The notes: generated by a model from the letters alone, not told the origin. DNA of 64,000 nt from Marchantia polymorpha subsp. ruderalis (GCA_037833965.1 AP031352.1:7854501-7918500), one strand, 5' to 3'; numbered from the stretch's first letter, positions 39,486-51,650 are shown. A program made the numbers and translations.

Positions 39486-40617
39486 GTTCATTTCTTTGCC
39501 ACCGTAATATCTCCCAGTCTCCACCACTGTAAACTGTCACCGCTATTATTATTCGCCCACTTCCCCCACTCGACCGCCTTTTCTCGGTTTAGCCTCACAG
39601 TTATTGGTCGAAGCCAACTTCCGCCGAGGCCTAGCGTTGCCCCTCACTTTTCCAAGAATCTGGGAGCGAATAGTGTATTTGGACTTTTGTGCTTCGTGGC
39701 CACTGACAGTCGATCGCTTGGGCCAATCAGCGGTGCATTTGGTGCAGGTCTTGGACTCTCGGTTTACTTCCAGAGTTATCACTTGTCTGTCACCCTGTGT
39801 TCGTCTGGAAACTAGACGGCTTCGAGGTTTCGAGCTGCAGGACTCTTCCAGCTCTTCAAGGTATAATCAAGATTCTAGCTTCCTCAGGGCCCAGTCACGA
39901 GTCCGGCAAATGTAATGTGGTTTGAAAGAGTCCTCCTCTGAAGCCATCTGGAAGATTATTGTCTGCGCGTTTTTTCCCTCAATCGTGGAATGGCGTCTGC
40001 ATTGATCTCCATTGGAGCCAAAACTGCTCACGTCAGGTTTGTCAAAATTGATAGACAACCGCGAAGAGTGCTATTTTCCCATTAAATCGGGGCATGTTCC
40101 TGGACTCGGCGCGTTTGAAGCTATGTTCGCTGTTTTTAGGTTACTATACAAGGTGTTGCGCTATTCGCTGCGTTTCTACGTGTCAGTAAACACCTGGGTA
40201 CTGTACCCAGTCAATTCATGCATGTCTCCCCTTCACACTGGTACAGAAAACAAAGCCATCAATATCCCACAGGGCTTCTAGGTTCAAATTACTTAGCACT
40301 TAGCGGACCTCAGTGGCATCTTCTCCTTCATTGCTTTTCATCTTTTCAGATACTTATCCAAAATAAAGATATATAAGAACGCAATCGAGCAACAACTAGC
40401 CCTGTTATCTCCTTAAGTAGGGTAGAATTCTGAGCGGAATTCATCAGTTCAGGTGAAGGATGACACACTAACTACTGAGCTGCTTTGAATCGAATCAGAT
40501 AATTCTTTACTTCGATGAAACCGTCCAATAAGACGAGCAAAAGAGTGTGTTTAAAGTGAATTAGAATAACACACGACAAACACTAACTAAACACCTACTC
40601 TCTACCTAACCTCGGTG

Positions 40618-43600
40618 CTAAGAATCTGCCAAGTCGTCTCTGGCGTAAACTTGTACACCACCAACATAAGTAGCCATTACCTTGGGCATCGTTTCAGCGG
40701 TCGACATCAGCAGATTTTCAGATAAAACTACGAAATCAGCAAGCTTTCCCACGGCCAACGAGCCCACATCTTCATCCATGAAGGCGGCATGTGCAGCATT
40801 AACTGTGTACCTGGCACATTCAAAGTGGAACCAAGCAGCCACACGTCCAGGTAGATGTCAAGTAAACATAAGTCAAATTTCACAAGAAAACAATTTTCTA
40901 TGTCCAGAAGACTTTCAGTGGCCATAGTCAACCCACCCTTTCAAAGCAGCTTCCACAGGTATTATCTCTGAGTCAATAAAAGGTACAGTCCATCCTTTCG
41001 GAATTCTCCTCACAGCTGCCTGTATTCCCCCTAGGGCGTCAAGAGGTGCAACCTAGAGACACCACACGAACGAATAAGCCATTCCTATATTCGAAAAAAA
41101 AAAAAACTGAAGATTAAACTTTCTGTTAATTCATAGATTGGAAAAATGAACATATCGACTTTACATCTATGATGTATTGCATCACCAGTACATTCAATCT
41201 TGCGAAGTCCCCTCTGGTGACGCAATTCCACGTACAGAGAAGCAGACAAGATTTGGCAACAACTTAACAAAACCATACGTCGACACCTACATTCCAATCT
41301 GAACCCAACGCAAGTATTGTTCCATTTGTGAGCAGAGAGTTGAAAAGGTATGATCCTTTCGCTCCTCGCTCCTCTCCAAGTTTTTGCTTAACGTAAATCG
41401 CATCGTCCAGCAAATGCATCGGCTGAGATTTTTTAGACAGTACAGGGTCAGTGAGCTTGCACAAGATGAATGTAGTTTCAAGCCATGTAACTTCTCAGAA
41501 GAGCAAGTAAAAGCATATAAGAAACTGCCCTCTCCAGCATGTGCCTGTCCTAACGTGAAGACCACAGGTTCCGCGCCCGAGCTAAGAGTTGCTAGTATGA
41601 AGAGAATAAGAACTGGCAGAAACGGTTGAACGTAGGAGGAAACAGCGAGAGTCTGCGTTGTCGTGTGGTTTTTCCCTGAAATAAGACTAGTCGGACTTTT
41701 CATCTCAAGATGGAAGGTTTGGTAGAACATTATTTTCATGTCTCAGAGCAGAATTTCCGTTGCCGTTGGTTGACTGGCATAAACGAAAATGCATAATCAC
41801 GACTTTTGTCTTTTAAGTAACAACCCTATTTAACCACATGATTAGGGGTTGCTCTTTCATACATGGAAAGCCAGACAACAGATGTCTTGCCTGCACTGAT
41901 GCTATGACGCCACTCGATGCAACCCGGGCAGGTCCTCCGGTGGTCATGTGCTGGACATGCTCAAGCTGCAAAGAAAGGAAAAAATTGTGTAATTCCTTGC
42001 AAAGCCAGATGCTTCAAAAGCTAAGCTATTCGGGAACTTCAAATGTAAATTAACAGCTACCTCTGAGATCAACAAACACACTAACCCTGAAGCGCCGATC
42101 TCGAGGTCCATTTGTAGCATTCATAATCTCAACAACAGACAACAAGTGATCAACAGCAGCATCACCAATAACATGGACTGCGATCTGTGAAAGAAAACCG
42201 AAAGCCCACACAGTTCAGCAGGAAAACTTAAGATAGGTATTTGAAATTGTCATTAGCAATCTTTCCAAGTTTTACAAGACTCACGAATTTACTTTCTATT
42301 GAAAAGAGAAATCATAGCAGAGAAAGTTGGAAGCATGGAGTCACCTGAAGACCCGCTTTGTCGGCGTCAATAATGGCCTTTAATAACCACTCTGGATCTA
42401 CTACAAAGACTCCATGGTTGCTAGGATCATCTGCATAAGGCTGATATGACTCCACACTCAGCACGTAAGTGATCTCTCAAACCCTATAATAGAAACGATA
42501 GCCGATAACAAAGAGAAGGTTCACGCTATCTATCTCAAGACCTTAAATTTGAAAAGCAATTAAACTCTCCCTGATGGTCAGTATATATTCCACCTCGTGA
42601 AAAAGAGCGCTGGAGGATCCTAGACTCCCATCTGCAAATGCCTTCACTCCTCCAATGCGAAGCCATTGGCTTAAAATACGTCCTTTTTCTGCCACTCTTC
42701 CCTGTGATCATACACAATATAACAAGTTAAGAGTTTCAGTGAGAATAGCACAGAAAAGTCATGATACAAGTGGCAACAACTTTAGCGCAAAGCGCTTCGG
42801 TACGAGCCAGGCCTTGCTTCCCAGCGTCAATTGCGAGCACAAATGGATTCAACTTTCAAATCACTATAGCTCCTGTTCCAGGATACGTACTAGTGCATCC
42901 TCTACGTACTGACAACATTTGAAGTCTTGGAGTGAGTAAGAAAACCGACATACCGCAAGGCGAGCCCAAGTTTGTAAAGGCAGAAATGCCGACACTCTTA
43001 CTGAGAGCTTCGCTTTGGAATCAGCCCAAAGATAGACATCTGAAAAGTCAATGGACGAGATAAGCCAGTGCTTCTTCACGATGAGTAACCAGAGCAGTTA
43101 ATAAGGGTGAACTACTTGAATAGATCGACGTCTACAAACAACTCGCGTTGTTTCGTTAGAAATCAGTAGAACACAAAATCTCCATAAGCCCACTACTGAC
43201 TCAGTCCGAAATATTCCACATGTGAAGACAATGGACTAAACATCAGAGAACTTATGCATCAGACTGATATATTTTGAGCTCCGTGACGGGTTGAAACCTC
43301 TAAGATCATTCCAGCTTTGTTCGGCTGGAACTCCGGGGATGTATGCCCCAAAGTCAACAACTGAGGTGATGCCCCTACTCAATGCATGTGTGCAGGCTCT
43401 CAAAAGTCCATCTCGACGATCTGCAAGTGAAGGCTGGGGAAGTATCCTGGTAATCAAAGCCATAGCACTCTCCGAAAGAACTCCGCTTAGACCTTCACAA
43501 AAAAAACGCAATTTCCAACCAAAAGAATGTAACAAACACCGAGCATTCTTCATGTTTACTTTCTTCTGGTAATACAAACACTTGTTTTTTTTTAAGACAT

Positions 43601-46305
43601 GAACTCTTGACCTGGCATTTTTTACTCAAAGAGAATCATATTCAGGAAATACATGTCCTACTCATCAATCCTTTCAAAAATCATGACCCTTGTAAAATAT
43701 GATGGACAGTCATTGTTATTTTCAACGATTTAGGTTTACAACCCTTGTTTAATCCTTTTGAGTTCTAACTTGTTGTGCAGTACTCCTCCATCTGGAATTA
43801 TTGAGCAATTTGCATGAGAAAGAAGATAGAACAAATTGAAATTAAACTTTCGAGTGTCTACAAGTCAAACGAGGAGACCTCCTTCATTGTCTTTAACGAT
43901 GATCCCTCCCTCAGGATCTGGAACATTGGTATCTATGCCTGCCTCAGCGAGGGCCCGCGAATTTGCAAAGCCCATGTGGCCATCCATACGAACCATCCAA
44001 ACCTGCAAAAATATGTGTCAAAAAATTTCTTTTGCCTTTTCTCAGTATTGATAGTGAGTATTATTTGTCATGAACTGATCGCCCAAGCTAAGCACCCATT
44101 ACTCTTACATAAAAGTTTAAAGGACACAAATATTAAGTTTCATTTACTTCAAGGGAAGAGGTGTACCTACAGGATTATCAGGTGTGACACTATCGATCCA
44201 TGAAGCTTGAGGCAGATCACCACCCCAGTTATGGTGGTTCCAGTTATCTCCGATGATCCAGCTTCCTTTCTTTGTCACTGCAAGAATTGACAAGTTCCAC
44301 AACCCTCATACATGCAATCATATCGGAGTGGGGACGACACGTCTCCGATCTCCCTACTCGTAGGTATAGTATATTCCTTTGAGACTGTGGCCATACAAAG
44401 AAGGAAGATTATACTGAATTAAGAAACACAACCGTCTACCAAATTATCAGACAGATGAATAATTCAGCAGGACAACAACTACTAGCATGATTGAACTTCC
44501 TAACCGCTTTCTTACATTTCATCGTTCTCCCCGCATCATTTACAGCAGGACATGAGTAAAGTTTTTCCACTACTTCCTCAACGTCGACATCATCAACTTC
44601 AAGCCAATTACACTGTTGCAATCCAATCCCTTTACCTTTCGCAAGAAGTTCAACCTTTTCCACAAAATCCGAGCGGCTTCGCACGTCTCTCATATTCACA
44701 TAATTCATCTAACAACCACCAAAGTATCAGAGAACTGATGACAAAGTAAATTGCTCTACAAATAAGCTTTCAGATTTTAAAATAATGTATATGATGTACT
44801 CCGAATCAGCTAATATTGACATTATAACACTTGAAAGTCTTGAGTATAGACAAACCAGTGAACAGAATAGGAAATAAAAAATGCATAATTTCTGCAACTA
44901 TAGGATATCTTCACAGCGCTACTGTATTGTTAAACAATAGAGTAGTAGAGCAGAAGTTATGCCTGAAAAGAAACCGTAGGGGACTTAACGTGCCTTAATT
45001 CCACTGGGTATGAAGTGCACATGCGAATCGACAAATCCTGGAGCGACAAATTTACCCCCTAAATCCACATACTGAGTTTCAGAACCAGCATTTCTCTGCA
45101 GGCGAAGAAGACATCAGTGCAAAGAACTTTAGATAAGCTGATAGCACAAAAAACCTGCCCGTTCCAATTAAGGTATATATCGATATTTGATTATTTTGTC
45201 ACTGATATTAATTAATTAATTAATTGTCACATATTTATCACTGATATTAATTACCTCTGAGTGACTGTTCATATGATATCTAAAGAGCATTCGCCTAATA
45301 TAAGTGCAACTGCAACTCTATCCAAACATGCTAACAACCCATGCTCTAGGCTATATTTGGGGATACTGCTTCTCGCGTGATTCAACATTTCAAAGCAGGA
45401 ATCATGTAAAAGAGAGCGTAATTGCTCTTCAAGTGATAGAAGAAAAGTATCTATATATCAAGACATTCAAAATGGGTCGTAGACATGCTGAAGTATATTA
45501 TGAGGGAATTGTCGAATATGAAGGACGGATCAACGTTCTTTTGAAGCATTGTGATATCAAACAGGAAACTGAAGTGTCGGACAAAATCAACACCTGCACT
45601 TCCCTTAGGGATCCAACACTCAAAATTCTGCCTCTTGATATTGCCAGAGAAGTTGCCCATGGCAAACTGGAATCACCAGTCCAAATGACTCCATTTGTCG
45701 CAATAGTTTCTGCCGTGGTAGCTCCAGTCAAGGAGTTCACCATAGCTGCACGAGGTAAGCCATGTAAGAAATTCAGCAAGAGCTGCCACAACTGAAGAAG
45801 TCGCTACTGATCGATCGTAACATGTTCATAGACGTACTACTTCCTCCCAAAGCTTTCAAAATCAGTTATATGGATCAGCATATTTTTAAAAATATGCTGC
45901 TGATCCTTATAAGTGATGCTGAAAGCTTTATTAGATGCATTACGTCCCAAGTAGGAAGCAGAATGCCCCATTCCCTTCAAGTGTAGAAATACTGTACAGG
46001 CTAGTCAAGACAAAGGAGCAATTTGCTTGGCTCTTTTCAATTTTGTTTATTTCATAGAGGATTGACATGGAAACATTCGACTCTACCAACAATCCTCAGA
46101 TTCTGGCTGGCATACTAATTCCAAGAAAAACTAAAGGGACGATGCGAATGCCGGTGCACTGCTTACCATGATAGGATGACCATGAGAAACTGGAAGGAGC
46201 GGGTGCAAGTACGATGAAGATTGGAATCATCACCAGAAAACGAAGTCCCAAACACAAACGTCTCTGCTTGCGACCCATTGAAACTTCTTCGTGAATGCCG
46301 TTCAC
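40618..46305 (-). CDS. LAF3: YtcJ-like metal-dependent amidohydrolase, LAF3 type
   Basis: Complete 598-residue protein from 15 exons: 46305-46167, 45745-45594, 45095-44994, 44708-44636, 44277-44171, 44002-43879, 43492-43298, 43039-42954, 42701-42594, 42440-42345, 42184-42086, 41965-41891, 41422-41291, 41052-40937, 40810-40618. All phases close. Introns 3 and 12 begin GC, the rest GT. Residues 17-35 form a hydrophobic N-terminal segment, so endomembrane targeting is likely. Amidohydrolase_3 features follow: TNGVIWTGD, SHVHF (His122/124), GGVKAFADGSLGSS (Lys346), VHVIGDAA (His398), LEHVQH (His430/433) and LGSDWN (Asp494), the usual metal-ligand set. Arabidopsis LAF3 acts in phytochrome A signalling; the substrate is unknown. 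The exon 1/2 junction is the least certain, because it was chosen for phase and lies before the conserved domain. A second in-frame Met is at residue 10. Confidence 0.93.
45848..45930. repeat. foldback element inside amidohydrolase intron 1
   Basis: An inner near-perfect palindrome at 45872-45906 (GGATCAGCATATTTTT against its complement, with a 3-base insertion) is flanked by a second inverted pair built on AAAGCTTTCA. This gives a nested foldback of about 80 bp in the first intron (45746-46166). The outer sequence on each side contains CTTCCT near the ends, faintly like a Stowaway-type MITE, but no target duplication was fixed. It should not disturb splicing. Confidence 0.6.
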
Positions 46306-47230
46306 CTTCAGTCCGGTGTAGAGACACCGCAGCCAATTTTGAAATTCCAGAAGTTTGGCAGTGAACTACACTTCGAAATTTCTGGCCCGGTGTATATCTG
46401 TGCTGCACAGTTCATCTTGGCCACTGAGGGGCTTCTTCGGAGCTGGGACGACAATCTCCACAATCGTCGAGTTGAAACAGCTTTAGAGATTCCCCTGAAC
46501 AGCAGTCAGTTCTGACATCAAGGAATCAGCTCCCGAACCCCACAACCTTTAACAGCATCTCCGGCATTTCGAACATCAGAGCACTGCACAGTCCGAAGGC
46601 TTCCGAGCCCCCAAAACCTCGGGGAATAGTCCAGACAGAAATTTTCTCTAAACAAATTCCGAACTCAGTTTATTATTCAAGGTGCACTCTGATGGTATGA
46701 AACATTAGTATCACTTATAGGACATCATGTAGTATCTAAAGATAGTTCAAGTGCTTTTCACTTTTCCCTCATAAACTGGTATTTACAATCTTCACTTGTA
46801 TCAAGTTTTAAATTCACTCTTACATAAATTTGGAATACCTCTGTATTTCAAAGTCTCATATACGTTCTTAATTCGGCAAGATTTAGGCTATTCAATGTTT
46901 TCCCAAGCATAAATTATAGATTTTGTGTACCAGTTATTTTTTCTGATGGTATGAGTGTCATCTTTACAAATCATTAACACTACAGATGTTGCAAATCCGT
47001 TCATGAATTGATGTTGATTTTGAGTGTAAGACTAGTTATTTATAATATCATTGATCAAGTCTATTGTGTTTGCAATAGCGCGAAACTCATGTAAATACAA
47101 AATGCTATATGTGTAGCATTTGATTAGAGTTATTGCATATCTGTCTTTGGTTCAAGAGAGCAAGTTATTATAATGAATTTATAAGTGAAAGAGTATAAGA
47201 TTATGATCATTTCAATAAAAGTGTGTGATA
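46306..47230. other. amidohydrolase promoter side, no gene
   Basis: Normal composition up to about 46.65 kb, then AT-rich. The first few hundred bases must hold the 5' UTR and promoter of the minus-strand amidohydrolase. I saw no clear TATA box or telo-box. Frames here (46291-46515 plus, 46163-46408 minus) are short and unrecognised. Confidence 0.45.
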
Positions 47231-47236
47231 ATATAT

Positions 47237-47263
47237 CTATATATATATATATATATATATATT
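47237..47263. repeat. (AT)n microsatellite
   Basis: A run of about thirteen AT dinucleotides in the AT-rich sequence before the second copia relic. Confidence 0.85.
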
Positions 47264-47519
47264 ATAAAATTATACATATTTGATAACTTGGAGTTAGCAA
47301 ACAATGTCTTCAAATATGGATGTTAAAGACAATATTTTTTTTATTCTTCTAGCAATGAAATTATATGAAACTGAATGTGGATATTGATATATTACAATAA
47401 AATATGTTTGTAAGATTATTAGAAATTATCATATCAATCAAAAAGAGTATTATTTTTATTTTATTGGAGTAGAAAACACCAGTTTCTTTAATAATCACAA
47501 ACAAAAGAATGACGGCGAT

Positions 47520-48640
47520 AAGAATATATGTGATTTGTCATTATTGGTCTGCCTACCTTGTCATTGGTTGAAAATTCTTGTGAATTCATCAAACCTCACA
47601 TAATACTTCATAAAAGATTGCTTCAACCCATATAATGATTTTAACAAACTATGCATCAAATTTTTTGACTTTTCTTCTCAAACTCAATTGGTTGTCTCAT
47701 GAAGATTTGTTTTTCTAGATTAGCATACAAGATGATGTAACTATATCCAACAGATTCATAACTATATTAAATATTGCAACAAATCTACATATAAGTAAAA
47801 TTGTAGCATAATTTATATTCAATGAAAAAACTTTGTTGTAGTTCACAACTCTCTAATGCAAAATTTCTAGCCATCAACTTTACTTTCAAAATTTCTCTCT
47901 CGTCATCTACAAGTTTGTTTTTTAGTTTGTATTTACATTTGCAATCAATCAAATATTGATTTTTAAAGCTCTAGTAGTTTAATGATCTTCTTATACATCA
48001 ACAATTGCATCTCTTGTTACTCAACAACATTTTTTCCAAGCTTATTGACAAAGATTTAAATTTCTCTTTAAGAAGAAGGTTCTACTTCTTCTAAGATGAA
48101 CGCAATGTTTTCATCATACTCAGTATCAATATCAAGATTTTCAAAAATTGATGAATCAATACATAAGTCATACATTACATGAGCATTACCAATCCAATTC
48201 GATGATCTTCTAATGAAATAAAAATATTAGTTGATCTCTATTTTTTGGTGCAAATATTTGAAACCAATCAATCATAACTTACGCTATTAAAAACTACTCT
48301 TAAACAATTTGATTCATTTGTATAGAAGATTTTTCTTATGTCACATCATTAATCACATAATGATCAATCTACCTCATCAACATTTGTAGTGAGTGAAGAT
48401 TTGTACTTGTTGGTATGGAAGTTTTGAAAAAAATCTTTTTCTCTTTTAATGAACTAGATTCATCCAAAGAAACAACTCCACTAAGCTAACTCTTCAAGTT
48501 TACTTTTAGATCTTTTAAATGTAATATTTCAAGAGATTTCAAATTTTTTCACATATCAAGTATTAATCTGACTTGAGTCAATGTTTTTTGGATTCAAGTC
48601 AAATTCAATACTTTCAATTTTACAAGGTTCATCATTCATC
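47520..48640 (-). pseudogene. Ty1/copia relic with reverse transcriptase motifs
   Basis: The minus strand shows consecutive copia RT blocks, each in a different frame: LKVKLMARNFALES (about 47.90 kb, the KARLVAKGF region), an Ile/Val-rich helix, ANLEKQIFMRQPIEFEKKSQK (about 47.70 kb) and SLYGLKQS (about 47.61 kb). Order and spacing match the Ty1/copia RT core. The part right of 48.0 kb resembles 5.5-5.9 kb, so both relics are one family. There is no intact frame. Confidence 0.8.
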
Positions 48641-48988
48641 ATAAGAATTAAGGCGTAAAATACTGAAGAAGTTTTAAAATATCTGTAATGTAACAAATGT
48701 GATAAAAAATCTATGTTTAATATTTATACGTCATCAACATTTCATCATAAATTGTAAAATTTAAATTCTAAAGCATCACCAACATTTTTGTTTGAATCAT
48801 AGAATTCATATTGTCTATCATCAGCAACATTTTTTTGGACATATTTGCTTGATGGGACCCCATCCAAACGTAAATTACTTGATGGGATACATCAAGTTTT
48901 AATTTACCTAATGGGACCTCACCGACGATCCACATCACATTGTTCTAGTATGAACAGACAACGGTGCGTGAGTCACACTTTGTGATAC

Positions 48989-49105
48989 CTGTCGTGCGAA
49001 TACGTATCGCCATACATCCTACATCGCTGACATGCTACTTACATACACATATGCACACATACACACATATAAGGTGCGAGATAGAACACATTCGAATGTC
49101 ACAAC
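48989..49105 (-). repeat. extra copy of the gypsy LTR start (117 bp)
   Basis: These 117 bases repeat 49367-49483, the beginning of the 3' LTR, in the same orientation, from TGTGACATTCG to GCACGACAG on the minus strand. They abut the far end of that LTR at 49106. Beyond GCACGACAG the sequence continues as GTATCACAAAGTG, which resembles what follows the same motif in the 32.4 kb relic. This is either a neighbouring older LTR or the ancestral LTR path interrupted by a 261 bp insertion. Confidence 0.75.
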
Positions 49106-49482
49106 TGAAATAAACGGGAGATTCCCCACTGGAATTCCTGTCAGTCGATTACCCTACTGGCAAAATCGTCACCGTCACAAACATAGTCAAGCCCAACCCA
49201 CTCCACACTCGGAGATTCCAGATCTGACGCTCACGGGCACTGCTCCCAACGCGCTAGGCTCGACTCAAAGAACTGACGTTCTTCGAGCCGTCTTTGACCT
49301 ATATCCTACGACCTGAAACTCTAGGCTCGACGCTATTTTTAGAAAAACATCAAAAACTACATGACAGCTGTCGTGCGAATACGTATCGCCATACATCCTA
49401 CATCGATGACATGCTACTCACATACACATACGCACACATACACACATATAAGGCGCGAGAGAGAACACACCCGAATGTCACA
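49106..49482 (-). repeat. gypsy 3' LTR (377 bp)
   Basis: On the minus strand it starts TGTGACATTC directly after the polypurine tract and ends TTTATTTCA. Bases 49106-49366 are shared with 60033-60292; bases 49367-49483 are shared with 48989-49105 and, more distantly, with 32397 onward. It contains an imperfect hairpin (49264-49287) whose arms match the presumed primer-binding region at 60021-60032. Confidence 0.7.
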
Positions 49483-49494
49483 ACTCGCCCCCCT
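49483..49494 (-). other. polypurine tract
   Basis: The minus strand reads AGGGGGGCGAGTT directly before the LTR start TGTGACA. A purine tract in this position primes plus-strand DNA synthesis in LTR retroelements. Its placement supports 49482 as the LTR boundary. Confidence 0.75.
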
Positions 49495-49647
49495 AGCTGG
49501 CGGTTAGGTCCCTCTGACTCCCAAGTAGCCCTATCTACAACTACATGCTATACACCTTCGTGAAAGCGCGAACTAGTAGGCCAGGTGCTATGTCGCCCCA
49601 TCGTTAGTCGCCTATCTGCAATTCACAACATGTGAAGATCAAGTCAT

Positions 49648-51111
49648 CTACCACTCTGAAGTACATCGAAGACAAACCCATCGTCCAGTCGGAATAACAT
49701 TAATAGGTGGAGTCAGGCACAACATGTGCCATCCCCTAGAACACCTATCACACACCAACATACGGGCTGCCTGACCAGTGGACCCACATAGCATGCACCT
49801 CAAGCCATCACGTACTATTGCTAAGCTTGGATACATAGTACCATCTATGTTTGGAAGGTGGCATGGCGCACAATTGCGCACATGATCCTTCCAAACAACG
49901 GCGTCACGACCCTTCAACAAGAGAACTCCAGAAGGTAACACCTCCCGCATTTGCAAGATTGTGCGTTCCGCCGTCACATCCAATGTCGTCGGTGCAGTCT
50001 GCTGTAGATAGACGTAGCCTCCCACATGGAATCTACGAATTGATGGTCGATAACCTCCTCCCCGAATAGTTGCAAATTGCAATGTATCTCTATGTTGAGC
50101 AATCGCAAGATTCTCAAAAGTTGCAGGCATAACTCTCCGAAAGAGCTCTGCACGCTGAAAACATACTCTCATCCACATATTCGGGTCATCAAGGTTCACC
50201 ACCTCGCTAGACTCACGACAAATCGATGTTGGCAAGTCTAGATCTCGGCCGTACAATAGAAAATATGGTGAGAAGGAAGCCAATGATGCCTGCCGACTGA
50301 ATCGATATCCCATGGCCAACCATGCTAACTGAATATCCCAGTCCCCAAGATGACCTTTCTGGAGGCCATACTTGCGCAACGCCCTCTTCACCGTCTGTAC
50401 AACACGTTCAGCTAACTCATACGCCTCTAGATGATCTCGCTACGTGGTCCGGTGATCAATTAGCGCCTTGTTACACAAGACCTGAAACTCACCCTAAAAC
50501 TCTGTCCCCTGATCGATCAACACCTCAGCCGGTGCACCATAGTGACTAAGCAACCTGTCAAGGAAAGCATATGCTACTCCCTCACTTGCCTTGTCAGGTA
50601 ATGCCACCAACTCAATCCACTTGGAGAAATGCTCTACCATGACCAACACATACCGATGATGTCGTAAAATCAAAGGTAGGGGTCCAGCAAAGTCCAAACT
50701 CCAACGGTAACCCAATCCCATGATGAGTGATGGATGTAACTCTGGTGTCGGAGCATTGAACGATGCCCTCACCCGATCACAAACTATGCAACGTGATACC
50801 AACTGCTATATCTAAGTATGCATACCACGCCACCAGAACTAACCAATGAGTAATTTGTATGTACGCGTTACTCCAAAATGTCCCAACTCCTCATGAGCAT
50901 GCCTCACAATGCGTGCTCTCTGAGCTGGATGTGGTACTACTCGTACCCGACCGTCCTCCCAAACTCGGAGAACATGTGATCCCTCCAATCGGTATCTCTT
51001 CGCCCGTTGAAGAACACGATCTCGGTCCTTGGCACCCATTGTGCCTAGCACCATGCTGATCAGTAGGAACTCCAACACCAATGCATCATCGTGAACATCA
51101 CGCTGATCCAC
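49648..51111 (-). pseudogene. gypsy integrase, broken by stops
   Basis: Minus-strand pieces cover the zinc-binding HHCC module (HAHEELGHFGVTRTYKLL, then CIVC), the catalytic core (SLDFAGP for the first Asp, LIDQGTEF for the second, HLEAYELAERVVQ for Glu) and the C-terminal region leading into the PHD finger. Stops lie between HHCC and core and between the second Asp and Glu. The last piece, 50391-49648, is an uninterrupted 247 codons. In the element this enzyme would insert the cDNA into the chromosome. Confidence 0.88.
49663..49797 (-). other. PHD finger fused to the integrase C-terminus
   Basis: Residues 199-243 of the 247-codon frame fit C4HC3 exactly: Cys199, 202, 214, 217, His222, Cys225, 240, 243, with the typical Trp238 two residues before the last Cys pair. 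It occupies the place where chromoviruses carry a chromodomain. PHD fingers commonly read histone H3 tails, so a role in choosing integration sites is a reasonable inference. All eight ligands survive although the rest of the element has decayed. Confidence 0.9.
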
Positions 51112-51239
51112 ACCACCATCCTCAACCTCAAGATCTGAAGATCGACCATCTATTCTCTAACTAGAGTAAGATGTCAGATGATACTCTCTACTAGAGTTTC
51201 CACGTAACCAACACATGAAGGCAGATGCATGCCAACTAG

Positions 51240-51650
51240 GCACCATCTCCTCGTCAACCTCATCATGCCATCTAGCTCCAATGTCATCCTCCTCGCTAGT
51301 GCATGGGTTCCGACTCAAACCATCGGCATCCAGGTTCGCAACTCCGGGTCTATGCACTACCTGAAAGTCGTACTCTTGTAAGATGAGAGCCCACCGTGCA
51401 AGCTTCCCTGTGAGCTTGTCAGACTCCATCAACCACTTGAGCGGCTGATGATCAGTAACAAGGTGAATTGCGTACCAAACAAGTAACACCTGAAGTGTGC
51501 CACAGCCCACACCGCTGCCAGGCACTCACCCTCGTACGAACTATACCGTGACTCTGCTGCGTTGTTCGAACGACTAGCGTACGCAACCACAAACTCCTTG
51601 CCCTCATCATCACGCTGCATCAACACCGCTTCAAGTCCCAACATACTTCA
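51240..51650 (-). pseudogene. gypsy RNase H, frameshifted
   Basis: Two overlapping minus frames together show MLGLEAVLMQRDDEGKEFVV, YASRS, ECLAAVWAV, then TDHQPLKWLMES and HRPGVANLDADGLSR. These are the standard Ty3/gypsy RNase H blocks. A frameshift lies near 51.45-51.5 kb. The first catalytic Asp block reads LHTH and then a stop. The domain follows RT directly, as expected. Confidence 0.88.

Larger units (their letters stand above)
39117..40617. other. intergenic region: helicase promoter, amidohydrolase 3' flank
   Basis: About 1.5 kb between two minus-strand genes. The left part holds the helicase 5' UTR and promoter with a telo-box and a pyrimidine tract. The right part (about 40.3-40.6 kb) should contain the amidohydrolase 3' UTR. 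Plus-strand frames (39450-39815, 39604-39915) are rich in Ser, Phe and Leu because of the pyrimidine tract and have no domain. A short frame from ATG at 39990 reads MASALISIGAKTAHV and then meets a GT; see findings. Confidence 0.5.

Noticed and set aside
45304..45795. 163-codon plus ORF
   Set aside because: Antisense to amidohydrolase exon 2 and its flanking introns; no domain, and the minus-strand exon explains the conserved sequence.
49032..49563. Plus ORFs of 89-94 codons across the LTR repeats
   Set aside because: They translate LTR sequence antisense to the element; the similar peptides simply reflect the duplicated LTR units.
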